Source of the DNA: SLST01 sp046538735
GTDB taxonomy: Bacteria; Spirochaetota; Spirochaetia; DSM-27196; SLST01
Direction: 5' to 3'
NCBI GenBank assembly: GCA_046538735.1
Contig: JBKHII010000061.1
Location: forward strand, 1-16,374
Length of the DNA stretch: 16,374 nt
Below are positions 6,979-13,608 of the stretch, piece by piece. A program made the position numbers and the translations under genes. The notes under the pieces are model-generated. The model made no database searches, had not been told where the DNA came from, and worked only from the letters and a program-made list of their open reading frames with translations. Position 1 is the stretch's first letter. Every line of letters begins with the position of its first letter.

Positions 6979-7014
6979 CGGCGAGAGGGGGGTCATGCGA
7001 CCCCTCTGTCGCCA
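6979..7014 (+). promoter_or_regulatory. Bulged GC-rich stem-loop in the regulator leader
   Basis: The core stem is GGGGTC (about 6989-6994) paired with GACCCC (about 6999-7004) around an ATGC loop. It extends through AGA/TCT past a two-G bulge and through GGCG/CGCC past a GT bulge, giving about 13 base pairs. No T-run follows, so it does not look like an ordinary intrinsic terminator. It would lie in the leader RNA of the LacI-family gene and contains the start of the candidate leader ORF. Confidence 0.45.
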
Positions 7015-7069
7015 CATAGGTTTCAGACGATTGGGAACGCGTGTTCGCATCGGCCGGAGCGGGAGGTAG
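6995..7069 (+). CDS. Possible 24-codon leader ORF upstream of the LacI-family gene
   Basis: An ATG in the loop of the hairpin is preceded by a GAGG/GGGG purine run and opens a 24-codon frame whose TAG stop (7067-7069) directly follows the GGAGG ribosome site of the regulator gene. The peptide is Arg-rich (about 9 of 24 residues), as random GC-rich frames often are. The arrangement would allow its translation to open the hairpin and influence regulator translation. It could easily be chance. Confidence 0.25.
   Translation: MRPLCRHIGFRRLGTRVRIGRSGR
7030..7046. promoter_or_regulatory. Right, inverted copy of candidate LacI-family operator
   Basis: ATTGGGAACGCGTGTTC is the exact reverse complement of 6821-6837. 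The centres of the two quasi-palindromes are 214 bp apart. This copy lies 30 nt before the regulator's start codon, so it could act as a roadblock or auxiliary looping site. Confidence 0.6.
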
Positions 7070-7076
7070 CAACCGT

Positions 7077-8159
7077 ATGGCTCTCCGAGACATCAACAGC
7101 ACCCGGATCGCCAAGATAGCGGGGGTCTCGAGGAGCACGGTAAGCAAGGTCATCAACGACTATCCGAGCATCTCGGAGACGACGAGGGAGCGGGTGCTCG
7201 CCGCGGTTCGGCGGTACCACTACTATCCCGACTACTCGGCGCGAATCCTCGCCGGCAAAAAGACGCACACCCTCGGACTCTTCTTCGCGAACGAAGGACA
7301 CTGGTCGGAAGACCTGCACGCCAGCCGGATGATCTCTGCCATCATCGAGCACGCGGCGCTCTGCGGGTACCACATTCTGACGAACATCATACGCACCCGC
7401 TCGGACGACCGATCGGCGGAGGTGATCAAGGAAGCGTACTACCAGCGGCGGATCGACGGTGGGCTCTTCGTCGGGTTCCGCAACCACGAATCCGTCGTTG
7501 AGGAGCTTATCGCCGAGGGCTTCGTGGTGGGCGCCTTTGACCAGGATCTCCCCGGCCGAGAAGAACCGAACCGAATCGTCGTCAACTTCGACGATCGCAA
7601 CTCCGCCGCCGCCGCCATCGACTACCTCGCGGGTCTCGGCCACCGCGCCATCGCCGTCGTCAACGGTGACCGGAGTCGCAACGCCGGCCGCGCGAAGTAC
7701 GAAGGGTACCTGCTCGGGCTCGAACGCAACGGACTGGAAGTCCGGGACGACTGGATGCTCTTCGCCGATTTCAGCCGGCCGAGCGGGTTCGATACGATGC
7801 AGCACTTCCTCAGCCGCGAGCCGGAGCTACCCACCGCCGTCGCCGCCGTGAACGACAGCGTCGCCTTCGGCGTCATCGAGGCGCTCACCCGAGCGGGGCT
7901 GCGTGTGCCGCAGGACGTCTCCGTCGTGGGAATGGACGGCCACGTCCTCGGCAGCTACTTTCGGCCGCCGCTCACTACCTTTGCGTTCGATTTCGGCACC
8001 ATGCTCGAGGCGCTTGTTGGCGCGGTCGTGAACGCGATCGAGCATCCGGAGCGTGCGACGCACTATCGGGGTATCTATCCCGCGCGGCTGATCGAGCGGG
8101 AGTCGTGCGCGGCGCCATCTTCTTCATCAACAATTTCGGCACCAGTCCACAAGGAGTAA
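7077..8159 (+). CDS. LacI-family transcriptional regulator
   Basis: This is a sugar-responsive DNA-binding repressor or activator, 360 residues, usual for the family. Residues about 9-28 form the N-terminal helix-turn-helix (IAKIAGVSRSTVSKVIND), followed by the third helix and hinge (to about 60; YYPDYSARILAGKKTHTLGL). The remainder is the periplasmic-binding-protein-like ligand domain, ending in the VNDSVAFGVIEAL and VPQDVSVVGMDG segments typical of the family. ATG 7077 is chosen, with GGGAGGT about 10 nt upstream. The gene diverges from the GH1 gene, and the inverted pair of operator-like sites between them suggests control of both directions. The C-terminal end carries a Ser-rich extension of about 20 residues beyond the core. 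The VOC gene begins 2 nt after its stop with a ribosome site inside this gene, so they are co-transcribed. The inducer is unknown. Confidence 0.93.
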   Translation: MALRDINSTRIAKIAGVSRSTVSKVINDYPSISETTRERVLAAVRRYHYYPDYSARILAGKKTHTLGLFFANEGHWSEDLHASRMISAIIEHAALCGYHILTNIIRTRSDDRSAEVIKEAYYQRRIDGGLFVGFRNHESVVEELIAEGFVVGAFDQDLPGREEPNRIVVNFDDRNSAAAAIDYLAGLGHRAIAVVNGDRSRNAGRAKYEGYLLGLERNGLEVRDDWMLFADFSRPSGFDTMQHFLSREPELPTAVAAVNDSVAFGVIEALTRAGLRVPQDVSVVGMDGHVLGSYFRPPLTTFAFDFGTMLEALVGAVVNAIEHPERATHYRGIYPARLIERESCAAPSSSSTISAPVHKE

Positions 8160-8161
8160 CA

Positions 8162-8614
8162 ATGGGACACGGATTACTGGGCAACAACACCATGGTTCAA
8201 GTCGGAATCATCGTGCGCGATATCGACAAGACGGCCGCCGACTACGCCGAGTTCTTCGGCATCGAGAAGCCGGAGCCGGTGCTCACCGGCGACTACCGGT
8301 CGGCGCAAACCGAGTACAAGGGCGAGCCGTCGGAGGCGCGAGCCAGGCTCGCGTTCATGGACTTCGGCTCGCTGCAGGTCGAGCTCATCGAGCCGGACGA
8401 GCACCCGAGCACGTGGCGCGAGTTCCTCGAGGAGCACGGGGAGGGCATCCACCACGTCGCGTTCTTCATCAACGGGATGAAGGAGAAGGTGGCAACGCTC
8501 ACCTCGCGCGGCTTCGCGCTCGACCAGAAGGGCGAGTATGAGGGCGGACGCTACGCCTACGTCAACACGCGCGACACGCTGAAGACGATGATCGAGCTGC
8601 TGGAGAACGACTGA
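8162..8614 (+). CDS. VOC-superfamily (glyoxalase / methylmalonyl-CoA epimerase-like) protein
   Basis: Vicinal-oxygen-chelate proteins use a metal held by paired beta-alpha-beta-beta-beta units for isomerase, epimerase, lyase or dioxygenase reactions. This 150-residue protein has two such units. The first begins VQVGIIVRDIDKTAADYAEFFGI and the second GIHHVAFFINGM. Candidate metal ligands are E74 in LQVELIEP, H98 in the GIHHVAF strand and E145 in MIELLE. At the first ligand position, usually His, there is Gln (Q13). The start ATG 8162 has AAGGAG 7 nt upstream, located in the end of the LacI-family gene; the aldo/keto reductase starts 3 nt after its stop. The tight packing implies one transcript with the regulator. 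The reaction is unknown; sugar-derived keto or dicarbonyl compounds are a guess from context. Confidence 0.82.
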   Translation: MGHGLLGNNTMVQVGIIVRDIDKTAADYAEFFGIEKPEPVLTGDYRSAQTEYKGEPSEARARLAFMDFGSLQVELIEPDEHPSTWREFLEEHGEGIHHVAFFINGMKEKVATLTSRGFALDQKGEYEGGRYAYVNTRDTLKTMIELLEND

Positions 8615-8617
8615 CCC

Positions 8618-9532
8618 ATGACGCGCTCGAACTTCGGGCTCGGATGCTGGTCGTACGGGTCTGCCGAGCCCGGATCGGACGCGGAACGGACCGCGGTCCG
8701 CGTGATTCGGGCCGCATACGAGCAGGGCGTGCGCCACTTTGACACGGCGCAGGACTACGGTGACGGTCGCTCGGAGGAGATCGTCGGTCCGGCTCTGGAG
8801 GGGAAGGCGGACGCGGAGCTCGCGACGAAGAGCCACCTTGTTCCCGCAGCCGAGACCGCCTCGGTCGTGCGGACGAGCCTGTCACGGCTGCGCCGAGACA
8901 GCGTCGATCTGTTCTACATTCACTGGCCGCGGACCGGAGTAGATTTTCGCCCCATGCTCGAAGCGCTCGAGACCGAGCGGAGCCGCGGAACGATCAAGCG
9001 CATCGGCGTGAGCAACTTCTCGGCCGAGCAGCTCGAGCGCGCGAGCGAGGTCGCGCGGATCGGCGTCCACCAGGTCGGCTACAGCCTGCTCTGGCGTTAC
9101 CCGGAGCGGGAGGTCGTTCCGTACTGCCGGGCGCACGGCATAGAGACCTACAGCTACAGCTCGCTCGCGCAGGGGCTGCTCACCGGTAAGATGCCGCGGC
9201 TGCCGAGTTTCGCGCCCGGCGATCCTCGGCCCAACACCGTCTTCTACCAGGATGACGTCTGGCCGCACGTACACGAGGGCCTCACGCGGATGACCGAGGT
9301 TGCGCGCGAGGCGGGAGCGTCGCTGCACCATCTGGCGCTGCGGTGGCTCGTGGACCGGGCGGGTGCGGCGCGCGTGCTCGTGGGCGCGAAGAGCGAGCCC
9401 CAGCTCGCCGACAACCTCGCGGCCTTCGGATCGGAAGCGCTTCCGCAAGCGCTCGAAGAGCTCGAGCGTATCTCGGACGAGGTGCACGAGCACATCCCGG
9501 ACGTTGGGAACATATTCAAGTACTATCCCTGA
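8618..9532 (+). CDS. Aldo/keto reductase
   Basis: This is an NAD(P)H-dependent oxidoreductase with a TIM barrel, acting in the cytoplasm on aldehydes, ketones or sugars. It has 304 residues, normal for the family. The catalytic tetrad is visible: D42 and Y47 in HFDTAQDYGDG, K71 in ATKS and H102 in YIHWP. The RIGVSNFSAEQL segment (about 127-138) and the C-terminal ALRWLVDRAGAARVLVGAKSEPQL cofactor-binding region follow. The start ATG lies 3 nt after the VOC stop, with GGAG inside the end of that gene. Together with the LacI-family regulator, the VOC protein and the divergent GH1 enzyme it looks like part of a glycoside or sugar catabolic unit. The sugar substrate is inferred only. Confidence 0.92.
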   Translation: MTRSNFGLGCWSYGSAEPGSDAERTAVRVIRAAYEQGVRHFDTAQDYGDGRSEEIVGPALEGKADAELATKSHLVPAAETASVVRTSLSRLRRDSVDLFYIHWPRTGVDFRPMLEALETERSRGTIKRIGVSNFSAEQLERASEVARIGVHQVGYSLLWRYPEREVVPYCRAHGIETYSYSSLAQGLLTGKMPRLPSFAPGDPRPNTVFYQDDVWPHVHEGLTRMTEVAREAGASLHHLALRWLVDRAGAARVLVGAKSEPQLADNLAAFGSEALPQALEELERISDEVHEHIPDVGNIFKYYP

Positions 9533-9541
9533 GGGGGTAGC

Positions 9542-9697
9542 ATGAATCACGAACTACGCCGCGACGAGCGGCGCATGCCGGACGACGATGCCCGACAGCT
9601 GCTCGAGCGTGCCGACTACGGCGTGCTCGGGCTCTGTGGGAGCGACGGCGAGCCGTACACCGTTCCGCGCTCCTTCTGCTCGCCACAAATCCGGTAA
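9542..9697 (+). pseudogene. Truncated pyridoxamine-phosphate-oxidase-like flavin-nucleotide-binding ORF
   Basis: This ORF begins 9 nt after the aldo/keto reductase stop and has a strong ribosome site (GAGGGGG, 4 nt before ATG). It encodes 51 residues. They follow the start of the NimA-like / pyridoxamine 5'-phosphate-oxidase-like family: an Arg/Asp-rich N-terminus, LLERADYGVLGL, then DGEPYTVPRSF, the first strands of the split barrel that binds FMN. Full-length relatives are about 140-170 residues. Here the frame shifts into CSPQIR and stops at TAA 9695-9697, with no continuation recognisable before the next gene at 9789. It is therefore probably a 3'-truncated remnant, still joined to the upstream operon, and would lack the flavin site. 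A short functional peptide cannot be excluded. Confidence 0.6.
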
Positions 9698-9708
9698 CCG
9701 CACGGACT

Positions 9709-9733
9709 GGCCGCTGCGCGGCCCCGCTTGCGG
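9709..9733. other. Two adjacent short GC hairpins before the second LacI-family gene
   Basis: GGCCGC-TGC-GCGGCC (9709-9723) is a perfect 6-bp stem, directly followed by CCGC-TT-GCGG (9724-9733). They sit between the truncated flavin ORF and the next regulator gene. They may end the upstream transcript, but there is no T-run, so an intrinsic terminator is unproven. TTGCGG (9728-9733) and TAAGGA (9751-9756), 17 nt apart, are a weak promoter candidate for the regulator. Confidence 0.35.
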
Positions 9734-9788
9734 AGTGCGTGCAAGATCTGTAAGGATGTGCTAACGTACAGCCCGGACGAACCGAAGC

Positions 9789-10826
9789 ATGAAGCCGAAG
9801 AGCGTTACTATCAAAGAAGTTGCGAAGCGAGCGGGTGTGTCCATCGCGACGGTGTCGCGCGTCGTGAACGGCAACTACTACGTGGGTCCCGAGATGACGA
9901 AGCGCGTGAACGACGCGATCGCCGAGCTCGACTATCAGCCCAATTTCTTCGCCCGCAGTCTCAAGGGAGCGTCCACGCTCACGATCGCCGTGGTCGTCTC
10001 CGACATCTCGAACCCCTACTTCAACTTCGTCACTCGAGCGATCGAGGACGTCGTCTGGCCACGCGAGTACAATCTCATTTTCAGCAGCACGCAGGGCAGC
10101 GCGGAACGCGAGCTCACGACGTTGAACACGCTGCTCAGCAAGAAGATCGACGGTTTGATCCTCAACACCACCGGCCACAACGACCGCTTCGTCGCCTCAA
10201 TGAGCTCCTCCGTGCCCGTCGTGCTGCTCCATCGCCGTCTCGCCGCACGCGGGTTCTCCGGCGACTTCGTGGACAGCGATAATCGGGCCGGCGCGGCTGA
10301 GCTGACGCGCCACCTCCAGGATGCCGGTCACACGCGGATCGGTGCGATCAACGGGCTCCTCGAGCTCTCCTCCGGTCGCGAGCGCTTTGACGGCTTCTGC
10401 ATCGCGCGCGAGGAATCGGGCGTCACCGTGGACGGCTCCTCGTACGACGTCTACAACGGTGACTTCACCGCCGAGTCCGGTTACGCCGGCACGGAGTACT
10501 TCCACACCCAGCGGCCGGATATCACCGGCCTCGTCGTGATGAACAACGCGATGACCTTGGGCGCGCTGCGCTATCTCCACGAGCATCGCGTGCGAGTGCC
10601 CGAAGAGATGTCGATCGTCTGCTACGGCAATATCATGAATCGCGACTTGCTTTACGTGAGACCGACCATCGTTTCGTTGGATCCGCAGACGATCGGGCGG
10701 ACCGCCGCGGAGTACCTGATCTCACGCATCGAGAAGCCGGCACTCAAGAAGCGGAAGTACATCTTCCAGCCGGAGCTCGACCCGGGCGAGAGCGTCGCCG
10801 CGCCCGCGAAGCCCCTGCACGCGTAG
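9789..10826 (+). CDS. LacI-family transcriptional regulator, CcpA-like DNA-binding domain
   Basis: This 345-residue protein has a canonical LacI-family N-terminus: residues about 7-27 form the helix-turn-helix TIKEVAKRAGVSIATVSRVVNG, and YQPNFFARSLKG (49-60) is the hinge helix. The sugar-binding domain begins with LTIAVVVSDISNPYFNFV and ends with the EEMSIVCYGN segment. The recognition helix (SIATVSRVVN) is nearly that of CcpA-type regulators, and a cre-like operator lies just downstream at 10910-10923, ahead of the aldolase-like gene. This suggests that it controls that operon. The start ATG 9789 has only a weak ribosome site, but the HTH begins where it should. It is read in the same direction as the operon, with a 127-nt promoter gap between. 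It is distinct in sequence from the regulator at 7077. The effector is unknown. Confidence 0.93.
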   Translation: MKPKSVTIKEVAKRAGVSIATVSRVVNGNYYVGPEMTKRVNDAIAELDYQPNFFARSLKGASTLTIAVVVSDISNPYFNFVTRAIEDVVWPREYNLIFSSTQGSAERELTTLNTLLSKKIDGLILNTTGHNDRFVASMSSSVPVVLLHRRLAARGFSGDFVDSDNRAGAAELTRHLQDAGHTRIGAINGLLELSSGRERFDGFCIAREESGVTVDGSSYDVYNGDFTAESGYAGTEYFHTQRPDITGLVVMNNAMTLGALRYLHEHRVRVPEEMSIVCYGNIMNRDLLYVRPTIVSLDPQTIGRTAAEYLISRIEKPALKKRKYIFQPELDPGESVAAPAKPLHA

Positions 10827-10872
10827 GCCGTCGGGTGCTGCGACAACGAGACCTGCAACCTTACCGACACCT

Positions 10873-10923
10873 TTGACACGGATCATCTCTCCTGTTACGA
10901 TCCTCCATTGGAAAACGTTTACT
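10873..10923 (+). promoter_or_regulatory. Sigma70 promoter with cre-like operator at the start site
   Basis: TTGACA (10873-10878) and TACGAT (10896-10901) are 17 nt apart. GGAAAACGTTTACT (10910-10923) begins about where transcription should start. It matches the Bacillus CcpA cre consensus TGWAARCGYTWNCA at 12 of 14 positions, and its core AAACGTTT is a perfect palindrome with central CG. The first gene of the operon starts at 10954. Repression by the adjacent LacI-family protein, through blocking initiation, is the natural reading. Confidence 0.7.
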
Positions 10924-10953
10924 GATCTCTGTATCGCCGAACAGGAGGCAAAG

Positions 10954-11643
10954 ATGAGCATACCCGGCAGAGCCGAGCTTCTCGAGCTCTACAACGACCT
11001 GCGTCTCACGGACGTGCGCGACGGAATGGATACCGTCCTCTTGCACCACATCGGGTCCATGCAGCCGCACATCCGGCCGCTCGAGCGCAAGCGCGCCGTC
11101 GGCATCGCGCGGACCGCCCGCTACCTGCCGTTCGTGGGGCGCGTTCCCGAGAAGGACGCCGCCGGCTACTGGGAGTGGTCGGGGATGTACTACAACGAGA
11201 TCTGCCCGTATCCCTGGGTAGATCAGATTGAAGACGGCGACTTCGTCGTCATCGATCAGTCCGGGGTCGACGCCGGACTCATGGGCTCCGAGAACACGCT
11301 CAACTGCCTCCGCCGAGGCGTTCGGGGCTTCGTCACGAACGGCGGCGTCCGCGACACGGACGAGATCATCCTCCAGGGCATCCCGTTCTGGAGCGCGATG
11401 ATCAGCAAGTCGATGGTGCAGTCCCGCCTCCAGTTCGACGCGATGGACGTCCCGGTTGCGGTGGGCGGCGTCACGGTCCGGCCCGGCGACGTCGTGGTCG
11501 CGGACGGCGACGGCGTCGTCGTCGTTCCGCAGGAGTACGCGCTGGACGTGGCCAAGGCCGCCCGCGACGAGCACGAGCGCGACAAGGTCTCCCGGCGCAA
11601 GCACTACGAGGCGCTCGGCTGGAAGCCGGACGAGACGATGTGA
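10954..11643 (+). CDS. RraA-family / HMG-CHA aldolase-like protein
   Basis: RraA-fold proteins include class II 4-hydroxy-4-methyl-2-oxoglutarate aldolases, oxaloacetate decarboxylases and inhibitors of RNase E. Many relatives sit in sugar-acid or aromatic catabolic operons. This one has 229 residues. The family core runs from GDFVVIDQSG through a Gly-rich turn to GVRGFVTNGGVRDTDEI (about 122-138), with the Arg-Asp pair R133/D134 that binds substrate and metal in the aldolases. VTVRPGDVVVADGDGVVVVP (174-192) is the usual C-terminal strand pair. The start ATG 10954 has AGGAGG 6 nt upstream; the open frame from 10873 would begin inside the promoter. It is the first gene after the cre-like operator and is followed 11 nt later by a dehydrogenase, which fits a two-step sugar-acid route. 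A substrate cannot be named. Confidence 0.85.
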   Translation: MSIPGRAELLELYNDLRLTDVRDGMDTVLLHHIGSMQPHIRPLERKRAVGIARTARYLPFVGRVPEKDAAGYWEWSGMYYNEICPYPWVDQIEDGDFVVIDQSGVDAGLMGSENTLNCLRRGVRGFVTNGGVRDTDEIILQGIPFWSAMISKSMVQSRLQFDAMDVPVAVGGVTVRPGDVVVADGDGVVVVPQEYALDVAKAARDEHERDKVSRRKHYEALGWKPDETM

Positions 11644-11654
11644 GGAGGCTCTGA

Positions 11655-12545
11655 GTGAAGGTCGGATTCATCGGACTCGGCGCGATGGGCCTCCCCATGG
11701 CAAAGAACGTCATCCGGGGAGGGCACGAGCTCTTCACGATGGCGCACCGCAGGAAAGAGCCCGCCGCAGAGCTCGAGGCAATGGGCGCGCGCGTGCTCGA
11801 CTCGCCGCTCGCGATTGCCCGCGAGTGCGAAGCGATCGTGACGATCGTTCCGGCGGACGCGCAACTCGAGGAGGTCGTCTTCGGCGAGAACGGACTGAAG
11901 CCGGAACTGTCCAGTGAGAAGGTTCTCGTTGAGATGACGACCGCCACGAGCGCGACGATCGAGCGTGTCGCCGCCGAGCTCGCCGGGACCGGCGTATCGA
12001 TCATCGACGCGCCGGTCAGCGGCGGCACCCCGAAGGCCGCGAGCGGCGAGCTCACGATCATCGCCGGGTGCGAGAAGGCGGTGCTCGAGAGGTACCGGCC
12101 GCTCCTCGAGTGCATGGGGACGACCATCTTCCATGTGGGCCCGGTCGGCGCCGGCAAGGTAGCGAAGATGGTCAACCAGGTTCTCTCCGCTGTTCACATG
12201 GCGATCATCGGCGAGGCGTTCGCGCTCGGGAAGAAGGCAGGCGCCGATCCGGAGACGCTGGCGGACGTCATCAGGCAATCGTCGGGCTACTCACGCATGC
12301 TCGACCTCCGTCTCCACGAGTTCGTGCTCGCCGATTCCTTCGAGCCGGGGTTTCGGCTCGATCTCATGAAGAAAGACGTCGACCTCGCCGTGGACACGGC
12401 GCAGAAGCTGAACGTCCCCATGCCGGTCGCGAGCGCCGCAGCGCAGCTTTTCACCGCGGCCATGGCCGGTGGGAAGGGCGGGCTCGACTTCTCGTCCGTC
12501 GCGCGCCACATCGCCTCGCTTGCCGATGTCGACTTCACCGCGTAA
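11655..12545 (+). CDS. 3-hydroxyisobutyrate dehydrogenase-family NAD(P)-dependent reductase
   Basis: This family reversibly oxidises beta-hydroxyacids such as 3-hydroxyisobutyrate, or reduces tartronate semialdehyde to glycerate (GarR/GlxR). It has 296 residues, full length. The Rossmann motif GFIGLGAMG (4-12), the substrate-binding DAPVSGGTPKA (118-128) and the catalytic-lysine segment VGAGKVAKMVNQ (164-175, K171 likely catalytic) are all present, and the C-terminal helical domain ends normally with SSVARHIASL. The start is GTG 11655, with GAGGAGG about 5 nt upstream overlapping the aldolase-gene stop. A GarR-like role after an aldolase that releases a semialdehyde is attractive but inferred; the family is too broad to assign the substrate from sequence. 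The Gfo/Idh/MocA gene follows after 39 nt. Confidence 0.9.
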   Translation: MKVGFIGLGAMGLPMAKNVIRGGHELFTMAHRRKEPAAELEAMGARVLDSPLAIARECEAIVTIVPADAQLEEVVFGENGLKPELSSEKVLVEMTTATSATIERVAAELAGTGVSIIDAPVSGGTPKAASGELTIIAGCEKAVLERYRPLLECMGTTIFHVGPVGAGKVAKMVNQVLSAVHMAIIGEAFALGKKAGADPETLADVIRQSSGYSRMLDLRLHEFVLADSFEPGFRLDLMKKDVDLAVDTAQKLNVPMPVASAAAQLFTAAMAGGKGGLDFSSVARHIASLADVDFTA

Positions 12546-12584
12546 TACTGGGATGGTGCGCGAGAGCGTGCAGGAGGAGTCGCC

Positions 12585-13568
12585 ATGCCGCGGTTGAGAT
12601 GGGGCATTCTCGCCCCGGGCGCGATCGCCCACAAGTTTGCGAAGGGCCTCGAGGGGCTGCCGGATGCCGAGCTCGTCGCCGTCGGTTCTCGTTCGATCGA
12701 CCGCGCGCGGGAGTTCGCCGATCAGTACCGTGTGCCGAACGCGCACGGCTCGTACGAGGAGCTCGCCCGCGATCCGGAGGTGGACGCGATCTACGTTGCC
12801 ACGCCGCATAACTACCATCGTGACGCGGCAATTCTGTGTCTGGACTCCGGCAAGGCGGTTCTCTGCGAGAAGCCGCTCGCCGCGAACGCGGCGCAGGCGA
12901 AGGAGATGGTGTCCGCCGCGCGGCGCAACGACGTCTTCTTCATGGAGGCGATGTGGACGCGCTTCCTCCCCGCCTGGCAACAGGTCCGCGCGTGGATCCG
13001 CGCCGGAGAGGTCGGAGACGTCCGCCTCGTCAACGGCACCTTCGCATTCCGGACCGGATGGGATCCCGAGAGCCGACTGCTCAACCCCGATCTCGCCGGC
13101 GGCGGTCTCCTGGACGTGGGCATCTACCTCGTCTCAGCCGCGTACTGGGTGACCGGCCACGCACCGGAGGAGGTCATCGGCCGGGCGCACATCGGTGAGA
13201 CCGGCGTGGACGAGCAGGCCGCCTTCATTCTTGAGTATGCCGACGGTTCACTCGCGATGCTGGGATGCGGTGTTCGCACGAACGCGCAGCACGTCTTCAC
13301 GGTCTATGGAACGGAGGGCTGGATCGAAGTTCCCCACATGTTCTGGGGCACCACGTCCGCAATCCTCCACCGCGGCGAGACGGAGACTCGGTTCGAGGAA
13401 CCGCACCTCTCGAACGGCTACGAGTACGAGGCGCGCGAGGTTGCCGAGTGCGTGGCGGCCGGCAAGTCGGAGAGCGACATCCTTCCGCTTGACGAGTCGT
13501 TGCGCATCATGGAGACGCTCGACCGAATCCGCGCGCAGTGGGGCCTCGTCTACCCGTTCGAGCGATGA
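12585..13568 (+). CDS. Gfo/Idh/MocA-family oxidoreductase
   Basis: These NAD(P)-dependent enzymes oxidise or reduce sugars, inositols and related polyols. This one has 327 residues. The Rossmann domain begins WGILAPGAIAHKFAKGL (6-22), VATPHNYH (71-78) follows, and CEKPLAAN (94-101) carries the conserved Glu-Lys-Pro with the catalytic/cofactor Lys. The C-terminal substrate domain contains GGGLLDVGIYLVSAA (172-186), the D-x-G-x-Y form of the family's second signature. It most resembles the dihydrodiol-dehydrogenase / glucose-fructose-oxidoreductase-like branch, judged by overall motif spacing. The start ATG has GGAGGAG about 6 nt upstream. It lies 39 nt after the dehydrogenase in one apparent operon and 40 nt before the diguanylate cyclase. 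The sugar substrate is unknown. Confidence 0.92.
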   Translation: MPRLRWGILAPGAIAHKFAKGLEGLPDAELVAVGSRSIDRAREFADQYRVPNAHGSYEELARDPEVDAIYVATPHNYHRDAAILCLDSGKAVLCEKPLAANAAQAKEMVSAARRNDVFFMEAMWTRFLPAWQQVRAWIRAGEVGDVRLVNGTFAFRTGWDPESRLLNPDLAGGGLLDVGIYLVSAAYWVTGHAPEEVIGRAHIGETGVDEQAAFILEYADGSLAMLGCGVRTNAQHVFTVYGTEGWIEVPHMFWGTTSAILHRGETETRFEEPHLSNGYEYEAREVAECVAAGKSESDILPLDESLRIMETLDRIRAQWGLVYPFER

Positions 13569-13608
13569 CTGCTCCCATGGTGTCCGCGACGCTCTCGTGC
13601 TAAGCTGA

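Larger units (their letters stand above)
6716..7076. other. 361-nt divergent regulatory region between the GH1 and LacI-family genes
   Basis: There is no convincing full gene here. From left to right the region holds the GH1 ribosome site and leader, a small GC hairpin (GGCGG 6767-6771 with CCGCC 6778-6782), two overlapping opposed promoter candidates around 6790-6820, an operator-like sequence (6821-6837), about 140 nt with no recognised signal, a bulged stem-loop (about 6979-7014), a possible 24-codon leader ORF (6995-7069), a second inverted copy of the operator-like sequence (7030-7046) and the LacI-gene ribosome site (about 7061-7067). Confidence 0.7.

Noticed and set aside
9709..9733. 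Tandem hairpins as an intrinsic terminator
   Set aside because: The stems are real but short, and no T-run follows, so they are recorded only as hairpins.
9755..9775. Possible LacI-type operator before the second regulator gene (around TAACGTAC)
   Set aside because: Only the central ACGT is symmetric; the arms do not match each other or the cre-like site at 10910-10923.
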